A DNA stretch of 17,547 nt. It comes from Chrysochromulina tobinii (Eukaryota > Haptophyta > Prymnesiales > Chrysochromulinaceae). A model generated the notes under the pieces. That model saw nothing but the letters and a program-made list of their open reading frames with translations, had not been told where the DNA came from and ran no database searches. Numbering within the stretch: the stretch's first letter is position 1; each line of letters begins with the position of its first letter. Location of the stretch: contig JWZX01000170.1 of assembly GCA_001275005.1 (NCBI GenBank), positions 1 to 17,547 on the forward strand. The letters are read 5' to 3'. Of the stretch, positions 1 to 8,061 are shown piece by piece. Position numbers and translations under genes: made by a program.

Positions 1-523
1 TGTTGCCAGTAGTCATGTAAGCGCGCCCCCCGGGGACGCGCCTGCATGAGCGCCGCTGTACTGTGTGGTCCTGTTTCTAATTCACACAGACACACACAGC
101 ACCGCTCGTGACCGCTCTGTGGGTGTGGCCACTCTCGCATCGTCGCATGCATGCCTACCGACTCTATCCTTTGTTATCCTTGTTTATTTATAATAATCAG
201 TCACACTGTCATCAGTGCTCAGTCTGCATCGTGTCTGTGTCATCAGAGTCTATCATGATCACATTGCAGGATTGCAGTCCTCGCTACTCAACCGCCGCTC
301 CGGGCTCAGCGGCTCACCGTCACGTGCCGTGCTGCCGTCCTGCCTCCTTATAGTGGACCTTGCGGCAAGGATCTCTTAAGGATCTCCAGCCTACCACGTA
401 GATGTAGTTGGTTGGCGATTCGTGTGCGAGGGAGGCCGCGACGAGTTTTCTCCGACAGCTATAGGTCGAAGACCAAGAGCCTCGTCGAAGCCCGCGGACT
501 AGAGGAGCGGCGCGCGTCTGATT
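1..523. other. Left-edge non-coding stretch
   Basis: I see no convincing gene here. Open frames in this stretch have no recognisable domain and contain simple-sequence runs such as a CA-rich tract near position 85-100 and an AT-rich patch near 180-200. The last 100 or so bases are probably the 3' UTR of the minus-strand gene that stops at 524. An imperfect repeat (aggatctc twice) lies near 368-386. No tRNA or rRNA fold was recognised. Confidence 0.5.
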
Positions 524-2815
524 TCACGCCTCTCGCTCGGCCTGCTCAGCGTTGAGAACTTCCTCCCGGCGCTGCTTGGCTGCCTCAGAGCGGGCGTCGC
601 GCTGCCGGTACAGCTTTGCGCGCCGCTCAAGGTCGAGCCGCACACCATCGGGCGAGAGCTTACGCGCTCGCTCAACTGCCGCCCGAGCGTGGAGCGAGCC
701 CAACAGTGATCAGTCAGTGGTCACCTGGGTGGCTGCTCAATAGCCTCAATGAGTGGCAATCCCGAATCCGTGGCCATCAGTGGCCGCACGAGTGGCTGAT
801 CAGTAGCCTCAATGAGCGGCCAACAATCATTGGCCATCAGTCGGCCATCAGCACACCTGCCGCCTGAGCGAGCTTGGCGCGTGATACCACCCTCTGCTGC
901 TCGGTGAGGACGGGCGCTACGTACGGTGTGCTCGCAAAAGCGACACGCCGCCCGTGCATGCCCTGGGGCCCAGTGGTGTGCAGCTTCGCCGGTAGCACGT
1001 ACGAGTTCGGCCCAATGCGACACTCGTCCTCGTCGAGTTGCTCTAGTGGCCTGCCGAGGACCATCGCCGACGGACTCGATGCACACATCGCCCTCCGCGG
1101 GTTCCTATTGAAAGGGTGCACGTGAGTCACGCTATAGGTGCCCGGCCCGACCTCGGTGCCCGTGGACCCTGGCCAAAAGGCATCGGGCCGGCCAGACTGG
1201 GGGTTCGCGTCGCTGCCTGAGGGGAAGGGCCACTTGACACCATGGCGCAGCGGGGCGCAGGGCATGCTCGGAGCGCCCCCAGCATGGTTGTACGAGCCGA
1301 TGGCCGGCGGAGCGTCGAGGGCCTTGAGGCCCTCTCGTAACTGCTGCGCCTCTAGGCCCGCCACGCTGGGCCAGCTGTAGTGCACTGGGTAGCGGTCGTC
1401 GAACCATCCTATCGCACGCATTCCGAGACTGTGTGAGCGCGCCGAAGCCATCGGGATCATGATGGGCATCTTTGGATAAGGATATGCGAGAGAGTCGAAG
1501 AGGCACAGCACGGGCGTCAGTGCAGGCGCAGATAGCTCAACGCAGGCGGCGAATGTGGCGGCGTGAGCATCAAGGTACAGTGTGTCATCAAGGTGCGCAG
1601 GCACGCGAGAGCTCATCAAGAGCTCATCAAGAGCTCAGACCTCTAAGGACGGTGCAGCGCCGAAGGGGTGTGAGATGGGAGAGCGAGAGCTTCGAGCGAT
1701 GCACGCGGGTTCGAGCCGTCGCCTCCCTGTACATAGCAGCCCGGCCCTCGGCGGCTTGCCTGAGCCACGTCGCTCTTGCTTGGCTGCGCGCCGCCCGTGG
1801 GGCTCGAGCGTGAGCGCAGCCGCGCAGCCGAGGCGGTCGAGGGGCGGACCATCGGTCCGGCGTACTCTCCGGGGCTCGTCAGAATCGCATCGGGGAGCGG
1901 CGTGTCACTGCTCCAGCGTGGAAGCAGGGAGAAGCTATGCACCATCTTTGTGTTGGCAAACGGACCGCCAAAGGGACGGGCGGGCTCGGCGGCGGGCGGC
2001 GGGGGCGCGTTGAGCAGCGCGCTCTGGATGCTCGGGTGGATGCTCCCTGCATTGAGCATCATTTCCTTCTCGAAGGCCTCATCGCGCGGTCTTCGCAACT
2101 TGTGCTGCAGGAATTGGTATGGGAAGGTCGAGCCCTGCATGTGCTGCAGATAGGCATGGCTGCGCCCACTCAGCTCATCGGCGAGTTCGGTGAAGTCGTC
2201 CGTCGAGGTGCCGAAGGCGTACTGCTCGGCGGCTTCGAGCTTGTGAGGGTGCCGACGCGTATGCTCGAGGTTGTGGGCCCCGCTCACCTCGGCGACCGAG
2301 AGCTTGTAGAAGGCCGACGCAGGCATGGGCGTTCGGAATTCCTCTTCTTGCACCCAGCTCTCAAAACCATGGCGGTCGAAGCGCGTGGCCTGCTCGGTGC
2401 TCAGTGTCTGCGGCGTCCTCAGCGCAGGGCCCGGCGACTGCGGCGGATGCTCCGGCGTCCATGCGACCAGGCGCTTTCTCGTGCTGAACGTCGCTTTCTG
2501 CTTGCCAAACCAAGCCATACCTTGGTGCTTGCGCAGATGCGGCGCTGAGGCCTGCCGCTGTGGCGTGTGAGCGCTGCGAAGGCTCGGCGTCGAGACAGAG
2601 GCTGCGAGGTGATTCTCGACTAGCTCGGGCTGCATGGCGGGTATGGAAATGGATTGATCGCTGCGGTCCTCCTCGCTTGGACGAGGGTTTACTCGAACCT
2701 GCCATTCATTGCTGTCGATTCTCAAAGACGTTTGCATGCATCTCATGTGGTGTTCAATAAAGGTTTTGCATTCGCTTTGAGGCGAATCCGAGATTGCATT
2801 TTTGGTTGGTTGCAT
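524..2815 (-). CDS. STPGR/SHIPPO-like PG-rich repeat protein (possible flagellar protein)
   Basis: Preferred model has three exons: 2815-1733, 1469-857 and 675-524, about 615 aa. The start is the first in-frame ATG at 2815; the frame opens further upstream only with a GTG. PG-Y motifs recur: SPGEY (314-318), GPGCY (357-361), IGSY (418-421), GPGTY (469-473) and IGPNSY (513-518). They resemble sperm-tail PG-rich (SHIPPO) repeats, found in proteins of the axonemal microtubule lumen. The last exon was too short to stand out as an open frame; it encodes a basic, charged helix and ends at 524-526. The last junction is clear: donor CAG|GTGTGC at 856 and acceptor GGCAG at 677-676, both phase 1. The junction between exons 1 and 2 is not settled. 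The gene is head to head with an EF-hand gene. The family call rests on short motifs only. Confidence 0.55.
676..856 (-). other. Intron of the STPGR-like gene, flanked by an 8-bp direct repeat
   Basis: This 181-nt GT-AG intron is inferred because the frame continues in phase 1 into a well-formed C-terminal exon. On the gene strand GGCGGCAG sits immediately before the donor (864-857) and again as the last eight bases of the intron (683-676). The interior is two diverged tandem units of about 63 bp (730-792 and 793-852) sharing TAGCCTCAATGAG and TGGCCATCAG blocks. Stops occur in frame, so it must be spliced for the C-terminus to be made. Confidence 0.7.
1470..1732 (-). other. Probable intron of the STPGR-like gene, boundaries unsettled
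   Basis: The first exon's frame runs into a stop at 1643-1645 and the next frame is open from about 1634 downwards, so an intron or frameshift must lie here. My preferred pair is donor TAT|GTACAG (intron starts 1732) and acceptor CCAAAG (intron ends 1470), both phase 0, with a pyrimidine-rich stretch before the acceptor. A shorter alternative runs from GTCCTT near 1650 to GAG near 1610. A tandem 11-bp repeat (gagctcttgat, twice) lies inside. Confidence 0.35.
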
Positions 2816-2896
2816 GTTTGAATTGTGTCCGTTTCGTGTCCGTTTCGTCCCTGCGGTCGGCCGCGTTTTAGAAGGCTGCGTGTGATCCAGGAGCGC
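2816..2896. promoter_or_regulatory. Bidirectional promoter between STPGR-like and EF-hand genes
   Basis: Only 81 bp separate the two divergent ATGs, so both 5' UTRs and core promoters must fit here or extend into coding sequence. An exact tandem repeat of GTGTCCGTTTC (2825-2835 and 2836-2846) followed by GTCC is the only evident motif. No TATA box is seen. Confidence 0.5.
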
Positions 2897-5894
2897 ATGA
2901 TCCACACCGCCGCCACGTCGCTCGAGGCGCAGTGGATATCGCCAAAGCGTGGGAAGAAGCTCAGCAGCAGCCTCGAGCCAGGCGCGTCTCTCCGTGAAGC
3001 CTACGAGTTGCAGAGGCGCTTTGCCAGCGGCGGCGCTCGACTAACGCCCTTTCCCGCTCCTAGGCCACGTCTAGATGCGACCGCATTTCTCGAAGCGCGG
3101 CGACGTACGTGGCTTGAGTCGAGGCAGGCCGCAGCTGCACTCTCTGCTTCGAATCCATCTCGACGACGAGGCGCGTCACCACGAGATGCGGAGGAGGAAG
3201 TGTGCCTCGCCGATCTGTGCGCAGACCCCCAATATGATGCGGCGATCCTCGAGTCGATCTTTGGGCAAGAGGATGTGGATCGCAATCCCCATGCCGGCAT
3301 GAGGCAATGGCGCAAGGCATCCCTCGCCATCATCGGATCCAGCCGCCTGAGACGTCTTGCGGATGCCGATCCGTTGGCCCTGCGGCGAGCGTCCTCGCGT
3401 CCAGCCTCGCATCAACATGTGAGCGGTGAGCTTAAGGAGGTGCGCGCTGATCCAAAGGAGACGCCCAAGCCGCCACCGGTCGAGCCACCGGCAGCGAAGC
3501 CGACCAAGAAAGGCTCGAGCACGCTCGGCAAGATCGACCTCGACGAAGGGCCCGACGCGCCGCCGATCCAGCAACAGATCGCGGCGGCGCTTCGCCGGAA
3601 TGCGGGCAAGGTGCTCGACCTTTTCCGCGAGTGGGATGCCAACGGCGACGGCGAGGTGAGCAAGAAGGAGTTTCGGAAGGCGATGCCTGCCATCGGGCTC
3701 GATGTGTCGGTCCAGGAGGTCGATGCCCTCTTTGACAGCTGGGACAGGGACGGAGGCGGCGCACTCAACTTGAAGGAGCTCAGCAAAGTTCTGAAGAGCC
3801 CCCCACCGCCGCTCGCCACAGCGCTGCCCAAGAGCTCAAGCTTGCCCTCTCTGAGTAAGCTGCCTGCGAGCTCGGGCCTGCCCCGGCTCGGCCAAACAAC
3901 CAGCCGGGTGCGCATGAGGCTCGCCAGCGAGCTGCGCAACGAGCTGGACAAGGCGTTGCCGATGAAGAAGGCTGCCCCTCAGATGAACGCCACCGATCTG
4001 CGCGAGATGCTTGCAGGGTCGCTCGGCAGCCTCGTCGACGGGTTTCGTCAGTTCGACACCAACGGCGACGGCAAGGTTGACCTCCAAGAGTTTATCAAAG
4101 GCGTGCAGAGCATGGTCGCTTCTAGGGGAGCCAACTGCAGCCCGTGGTACATCGAGGCCATCTTTGACGATCTCGGTACGATCTCGGCGAGAGCGAAGCA
4201 CTGTGATCTACCCCTCTATACCCCTCTATGCCGTTCTCCCTGCCTGCCTGCCTCAGTCCCTCCCTTCCTCCGTAACCGTCTCTCCCTCCCTACTCCCTCC
4301 CTCCCTCACTCCCTCCCTCCCTCCCACCTCACGCTCGATTGGAATGGCCGCACACAGACTACGACGGCAACGGTTTCCTCTCTTACGACGAGCTACGCTC
4401 CACCAAGGTCGCCCATGACGTTATGTAAGCGGGCCACCCTGATGGTTCAGCCGCGCATGCCTCCGCCGCCAAAGGGCCTCGAGTCGCACGGACGCCAGGT
4501 GCTCTAGCACTCTCCTCAAGCGCATATTCGATCACCTCTGATGACCTCTGTAGACCTCTGGTGACCTCTGATGACCTCTGTAGACCTCTGATGACCTCTG
4601 ATGACCTCTGATGACCTCTGATGACCTCTGATGACCTCTGATGACCTCTGATGACCTCAGGATGACCTCTGATGACCTCTGATGACCTCTGATGACCACT
4701 GATGACCTCTGATGACCACTGATGACCTCTGATGACCTCTGATGACCTTATGTTGACCTCAGGATGACCTCTGGCATTGCCTTGCATGCAGGTGCTCGAG
4801 CTCCTGAATCAGTTCGAGGAGATTGAGAATGCGAAGGTGCTTGGCAACGTCGCTGCGGCCGCTGCGGCCGACTCAGCCATCGGGCGGCGCAATCGTGCAG
4901 AGGCATTCGATATGATCATACGCCAGTTCTTTGCGAGCGAGTCGACACAGGCGGTCCTGCAGCTTCAAGAGTGGGTCCAACAGATACGGGAGCAACGCAC
5001 GCGAGCCAAGGACGCAAGGATGCGGGAAGCGGACTCGGTGCTCATCGCGTCGCTCGACACGGACGGGTACGAGTGTGCGGCTCAGCCGACTGCGCCACCC
5101 CCTTCCCTCCCACACCATGGTGACGAACTTACCCCTGCGCTCACTATGCGGTGTTCTGAGGGCGCGTGCTGTTTGGTGATTCATGTAGGGACGGCACGAT
5201 TAGCATCAACGAGTTCGTAGAGCTTTGGAAGACGACCGGCCTGTCGAAGCCAGTGCTGCGCCAGCACTTTCGCCGAAGAGACCTCGGTAACGTGGGACAG
5301 GCGACAGCTCAGCCAGCCCCCAGGCTTGGATGCAAGTGCTCACCACGGCGCCCTCTCTTCCTAACTCTCTTCCCCACAGGTAACGTGGGACAGCTCAGCC
5401 AGCCCCAGATGCTCGAGGTACTGCGCGAGCTCAGGGCGGAGGTGAAGCAGCAGAAGGCACGCGAGAAGGCACAGGCGGAACTTGCCCTCGCGGGCGGCCT
5501 TACGCTTCCAGCAAGGCGTGCGGACTTGCCTGATGCCGAGCTGCCTGCGGACTTGCCCTCCGCCAGTCCGCAGAAGAGTCCGCAGAAGGCTGTTGCCGCA
5601 ACAAGCACGCCGCCGCCTGCTCGGAGCTTCGGAGCTTGCATGCAAGTGCTCACCCCGGCGCCCTCTCTTCCTAACTCTGCTCTGAGCTTCGGAGCTCACT
5701 TGACATTGGAGGACCACGGGCACTCGGCTCGAGTGGGCGCTCCATTGGGCGCTCCGTTGGAGCAGCCCCCGCGCGAGGGCGAGCTCATGCTGAAGAAGTA
5801 CCAGGAAGAGAAGGTGGCTCAAAGGAGGCCGCAAAGGCCTTCGCGAGGTACTTTCTCGATCAATGAAGCTCTACGAGATCGCCAGGCGCCGTGA
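2897..5894 (+). CDS. Six-EF-hand calcium-binding protein, five exons
   Basis: Exons are 2897-4175, 4358-4407 (or 4419), 4792-5066, 5189-5286 and 5380-5894, giving about 738-742 aa. The start is the first in-frame ATG; upstream the frame opens with GTG. Loops: EF1 DANGDGEVSKKE (247-258), EF2 DRDGGGALNLKE (283-294, Gly at position 5), EF3 DTNGDGKVDLQE (387-398), EF4 DYDGNGFLSYDE (427-438), EF5 DTDGDGTISINE (532-543) and a degenerate EF6 DLGNVGQLSQPQ (566-577). EF4 and EF5 become complete only after splicing, which strongly supports those junctions. The N-terminal 220 residues are basic, Ala/Pro-rich and unrecognised; a Lys/Gln/Glu-rich helix follows EF6. No membrane segment is seen. It should be a Ca2+ sensor or scaffold; a flagellar role is suggested only by its divergent partner. 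The exon 2/3 donor is uncertain. Confidence 0.85.
4176..4357 (+). other. Intron 1 of the EF-hand gene
   Basis: Donor CTCG|GTACGA and acceptor CACACAG|ACTACG, phase 1. Splicing creates the first Asp of the EF4 loop from g plus ac. The interior is rich in CCCT repeats (about 4230-4330). Confidence 0.85.
4408..4791 (+). other. Intron 2 of the EF-hand gene, donor uncertain
   Basis: The acceptor TTGCATGCAG at 4791 precedes an exon that starts in phase 0. Donors compatible with this are AAG|GTCGCC (intron from 4408) and GAC|GTTATG (from 4420). The best-looking donor, GTAAGC at 4425, gives phase 2 and would truncate the protein a few codons into exon 3. The intron is largely filled by a decamer minisatellite. 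Confidence 0.55.
4531..4772 (+). repeat. Decamer minisatellite, consensus ATGACCTCTG
   Basis: About 24 tandem copies of a 10-bp unit. Variants include TAGACCTCTG (4551, 4581), ATGACCACTG (4692, 4712) and copies lengthened to 11 bp (near 4651 and 4752). It lies inside intron 2 of the EF-hand gene. The open frames it generates on the minus strand are repeat artefacts. Confidence 0.95.
5067..5188 (+). other. Intron 3 of the EF-hand gene
   Basis: Donor GG|GTACGA, acceptor ATGTAG|GGACGG, phase 2, 122 nt. Splicing restores an ideal EF loop (EF5) by joining D-T-D-G to D-G-T-I-S-I-N-E. The donor hexamer is the same as that of intron 1. Confidence 0.85.
5287..5379 (+). other. Intron 4 of the EF-hand gene, introner-like
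   Basis: Donor CTCG|GTAACG; acceptor TCTTCCCCACAG at 5379; phase 1; 93 nt, with a CTAAC branch-site candidate at 5361-5365. The length is a multiple of three with no stop, so retention would only add 31 residues. The first bases of the intron (GTAACGTGGGACAG, then CTCAGCCAGCCCC after a 7-bp extra) are repeated right after the acceptor. Confidence 0.7.
5324..5368 (+). repeat. 45-bp element, copy 1 (in an intron)
   Basis: Begins GCTTGGATGCAAGTGCTCAC and ends CTCTCTTCCTAACTCT. It forms most of the 3' half of intron 4, supplying the polypyrimidine tract and CTAAC. It matches 5634-5678 at 43 of 45 positions. Confidence 0.9.
5634..5678 (+). repeat. 45-bp element, copy 2 (in coding sequence)
   Basis: Differs from copy 1 only at 5639 and 5655. 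It is flanked by the 13-bp direct repeat GAGCTTCGGAGCT at 5624-5636 and 5684-5696. The spacing between flanks is exactly 60 bp, so the frame is preserved and about 20 residues are added. No canonical GT-AG pair removes it without shifting frame, so it appears to be translated. Confidence 0.9.
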
Positions 5895-5987
5895 TGGGCG
5901 CAGATGAGGAAGAGTATAGAGGAAGAGTAGAGGAAGAGAGGCGCCGACGGCATCTGAATCGATGTCGGTACTTGCAGCGGCACGTGC

Positions 5988-6081
5988 CTAAGCCGTGGCA
6001 TCAGATTGCATACGAGATCAGATTGCATCAGATTGCTTGGGATTGCATGCCCAAGCCGTTGCATCAGATTGCATGCGAGGA
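5988..6081 (+). repeat. Direct repeat of about 30 bp with 63-bp offset
   Basis: AAGCCGTGGCATCAGATTGC near 5990 recurs near 6053 with a few changes. CATCAGATTGC also occurs in between, so CATCAGATTGC-type blocks appear at least three times. Confidence 0.8.
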
Positions 6082-6576
6082 CGAGGCATTTCACGCCCAC
6101 CGGCGTGCAGCCATCACAATTGTGTACCGCTTCATGTGCGTCAACGCGTGGAGCACAGCTGGCGCGACACGCGGCGGCACCAGTCCGCGGAAGGAGCGCC
6201 GGTTCGGTTGCAAGCGTGCTGGTCCCCTCGAATACATCGGTCTGGAGCGGCACGGTGTCTGAGGTGTGAGGTCCGGCACATGTGCTTGCCTGTGACTAAA
6301 TCAAACGTTCAGTGTCACGCGACGCGGACGGTATGTGGCCGCTTAAGTATCTCAAAATACAAAAAGGACTCGGTGAGCGTACGATGGTCGCGATGCGCTT
6401 GTATGTGCTCTCGTTTCCGCGATGTCGGCTTCTCACATGCGGTGTGGTATGGTTGGGGCACACCGATTGTAACTCAGCATGCTCGACGTTGTGACATTGT
6501 GTGTTGTGGCGCCGTGGGGACCCGCGCGGGCCCTCGACCACCGCCTCTGCCGTCCGGCCGGCAGAGCGCCCCCGAC

Positions 6577-6702
6577 CACCCTCCGCCGCCTCCGCCGCCT
6601 CCGCTGCCTCCACCGCCTCCGCCGCCCAAGCCACCCCAGCCGCCTCCGCCGCCTCTGGCGCCCCCGCCGCCCCCGACGACCATGCCTCTGCCGCCTCAGC
6701 AA
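6577..6702 (+). repeat. CCG/CCT triplet low-complexity tract
   Basis: Imperfect GCC, CCG and CCT trinucleotide runs just beyond the 3' end of the ARM gene. They create spurious poly-Pro or Ala/Glu frames on both strands. Confidence 0.85.
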
Positions 6703-6764
6703 TCGCCGTCTCTGACAGCGGGATTTTGAAGCCGCACTGCTCACGTGATCTGAGCCGTCCCCAC

Positions 6765-7793
6765 TCAAAGATCTTGGAGCTTCTCACGACTGATCCTTCG
6801 CTTGAACAAGCTTCGACTGGTGCCGAGACTAGCCATGGCTGACAGGGCATCTCCAGATAAACGTCGCACCCGGAAGGACATGCCGCTGCCAGGGCTGTCG
6901 CTCTCTTCAAGCCGACGTCCATCGGGATCAAGGGACTGGAGTTTGAGATGGCTCTCTTTGACGAAAGGCTCGAGCCACTCGGGCTTGACCCCACACATGA
7001 TGGCATATTCACGCAGCTCAGGTACATTGTGGAGTAGGTGTCGCAGCGTGTTTTCACCGAGCTCCTGCGCCGCGGGGACGGCGTGGTGTGCATGCATCGC
7101 GTCCGCGACCGCCTTGAGCGCCCCAGCATTGGCCGCACTCTGCCGCCGATGGATGGCCGCTTCATCTTCTCCGTAGCAGCAGTTCTGGAGGGCGATGCAG
7201 CCCATTTCCTGTACCTCCGCGTTGCGGCCCATCCGGATCATCGCATTCACGACCGCGACAAGAGCGCCCGACGACACGGACTTGTTGCGGTGCTCATTTG
7301 CAACGCGCGAGTTCAGATTGACAATGGCGGCAAGGCCCTGCAGTTGCACGTTCACATGAAAAGGCAGCGCCTTCATCGCCTCCACGACTGCCGCGGAAGC
7401 CCCTAGCTTCTGACACTCGTTCAGCTGTGCGGTCTCGCGGCAGAGGACTCGCACACGCATACAGCAGATCTCCATGGTCGTGTGATTGAGAGGCTTGGCC
7501 TGCACTGCCTCTTTCAGCGTCTTCACAACATCTGCCGGCACCATGTTGTCTATTTCAGCAACGGGCACTTCTGCTTCGCCGCCGTCGATGGCCCCCCCCT
7601 CTGTCACCATACTTAAGCCGGCAGACTTTCTCAGTATCTCCTCCTCCTTGATCTGTATGCGCCTCCTGATCTCGTCTTCGAGCTCCTTGTCTTCGGGCTG
7701 CTGCTCACGCAGCTCGCCGAGCGCCTGCGTACTCAAAGTCGAGTATTTTGAGCTGATCTCCGAGAGGCTAACCGCGCTCAGCTCCGCACCCAT
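6765..7793 (-). CDS. Armadillo/HEAT-type repeat protein
   Basis: Single exon, 342 aa. The start is the first in-frame ATG (7793); the frame is open upstream only to a TTG. The N-terminus MGAELS fits the N-myristoylation pattern (Gly2, Ser6), suggesting membrane attachment. Residues 24-56 are a highly charged helix rich in Glu, Lys and Arg. From about 86 to 260 there are tandem helical repeats with ARM character: GASAAVVEAMKALPFHVNVQ (131-150) followed by AAIVNL, GALVAVVNAMIR (176-187) followed by ALQNC, and GALKAVADAMHA (224-235). The pattern G-A-x-x-x-V-V-x-A-M ... L is typical of algal ARM proteins that scaffold other proteins. The C-terminus is basic and Ser-rich with possible phosphorylation sites. 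No catalytic domain is seen, so its partner is unknown. It is head to head with the homeodomain gene. Confidence 0.85.
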   Translation of the reverse strand: MGAELSAVSLSEISSKYSTLSTQALGELREQQPEDKELEDEIRRRIQIKEEEILRKSAGLSMVTEGGAIDGGEAEVPVAEIDNMVPADVVKTLKEAVQAKPLNHTTMEICCMRVRVLCRETAQLNECQKLGASAAVVEAMKALPFHVNVQLQGLAAIVNLNSRVANEHRNKSVSSGALVAVVNAMIRMGRNAEVQEMGCIALQNCCYGEDEAAIHRRQSAANAGALKAVADAMHAHHAVPAAQELGENTLRHLLHNVPELREYAIMCGVKPEWLEPFVKESHLKLQSLDPDGRRLEESDSPGSGMSFRVRRLSGDALSAMASLGTSRSLFKRRISREKLQDL

Positions 7794-8061
7794 ACAATCT
7801 CGTGTTGGTTGCAGAGTGCGAGCGAGCGAAGGGTTGCCCAAAAGGCAAACTCCGACGACAAACTCATTATGTTTCGTCAGTCTGCAATCTGGATGTCCAG
7901 GTCTTAAATAACTGCGAACAAACAAGGACTTGTTTGCGGACGCCTCGAGGAGAGGCGGGTGGCACTATCGGCACGCGTAAGTTGGTTGGTGCAAAACATC
8001 ATCCAAAAACGGAATTCGGCATACGCGAAAACCCGCGCTCCGTGTCAACCTGTCAGAGTCG
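7794..8061. promoter_or_regulatory. Bidirectional promoter between ARM and homeodomain genes
   Basis: 268 bp between divergent ATGs, with lower GC than the coding flanks. It holds a perfect 8-bp inverted repeat CAAACAAG/CTTGTTTG (7919-7926 and 7929-7936, 2-nt spacer) and an AT-rich patch TCTTAAATAA (about 7902-7911). No start-site element is certain. Confidence 0.5.

Larger units (their letters stand above)
5895..6764. other. Non-coding gap between convergent EF-hand and ARM genes
   Basis: This 870-bp stretch should hold the 3' UTRs of both convergent genes. I see no supported gene. It includes a 63-bp-period repeat near 5988-6081 and a CCG/CCT triplet run. Long frames across it encode only Pro-rich or Ala/Glu-rich low complexity from the triplet run. 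Confidence 0.6.

Noticed and set aside
4531-4772. TGACCT half-sites at regular spacing resembling nuclear-receptor response elements
   Set aside because: They come from a decamer minisatellite inside an intron, and nuclear receptors are not expected in such a protist.
4383-4787. Minus-strand open frame of 134 codons with repeated S-S-E-V-I-R-G-H motifs
   Set aside because: It is a translation of the minisatellite on the wrong strand.
5995-6729. Plus-strand frame ending in a poly-proline tract
   Set aside because: The proline run is a CCG/CCT triplet tract, the start is unsupported and the rest has no domain character.
6296-7165. Minus-strand 289-codon frame overlapping the ARM gene
   Set aside because: It overlaps the well-supported ARM gene in another frame and is mostly triplet-derived Ala/Glu sequence.
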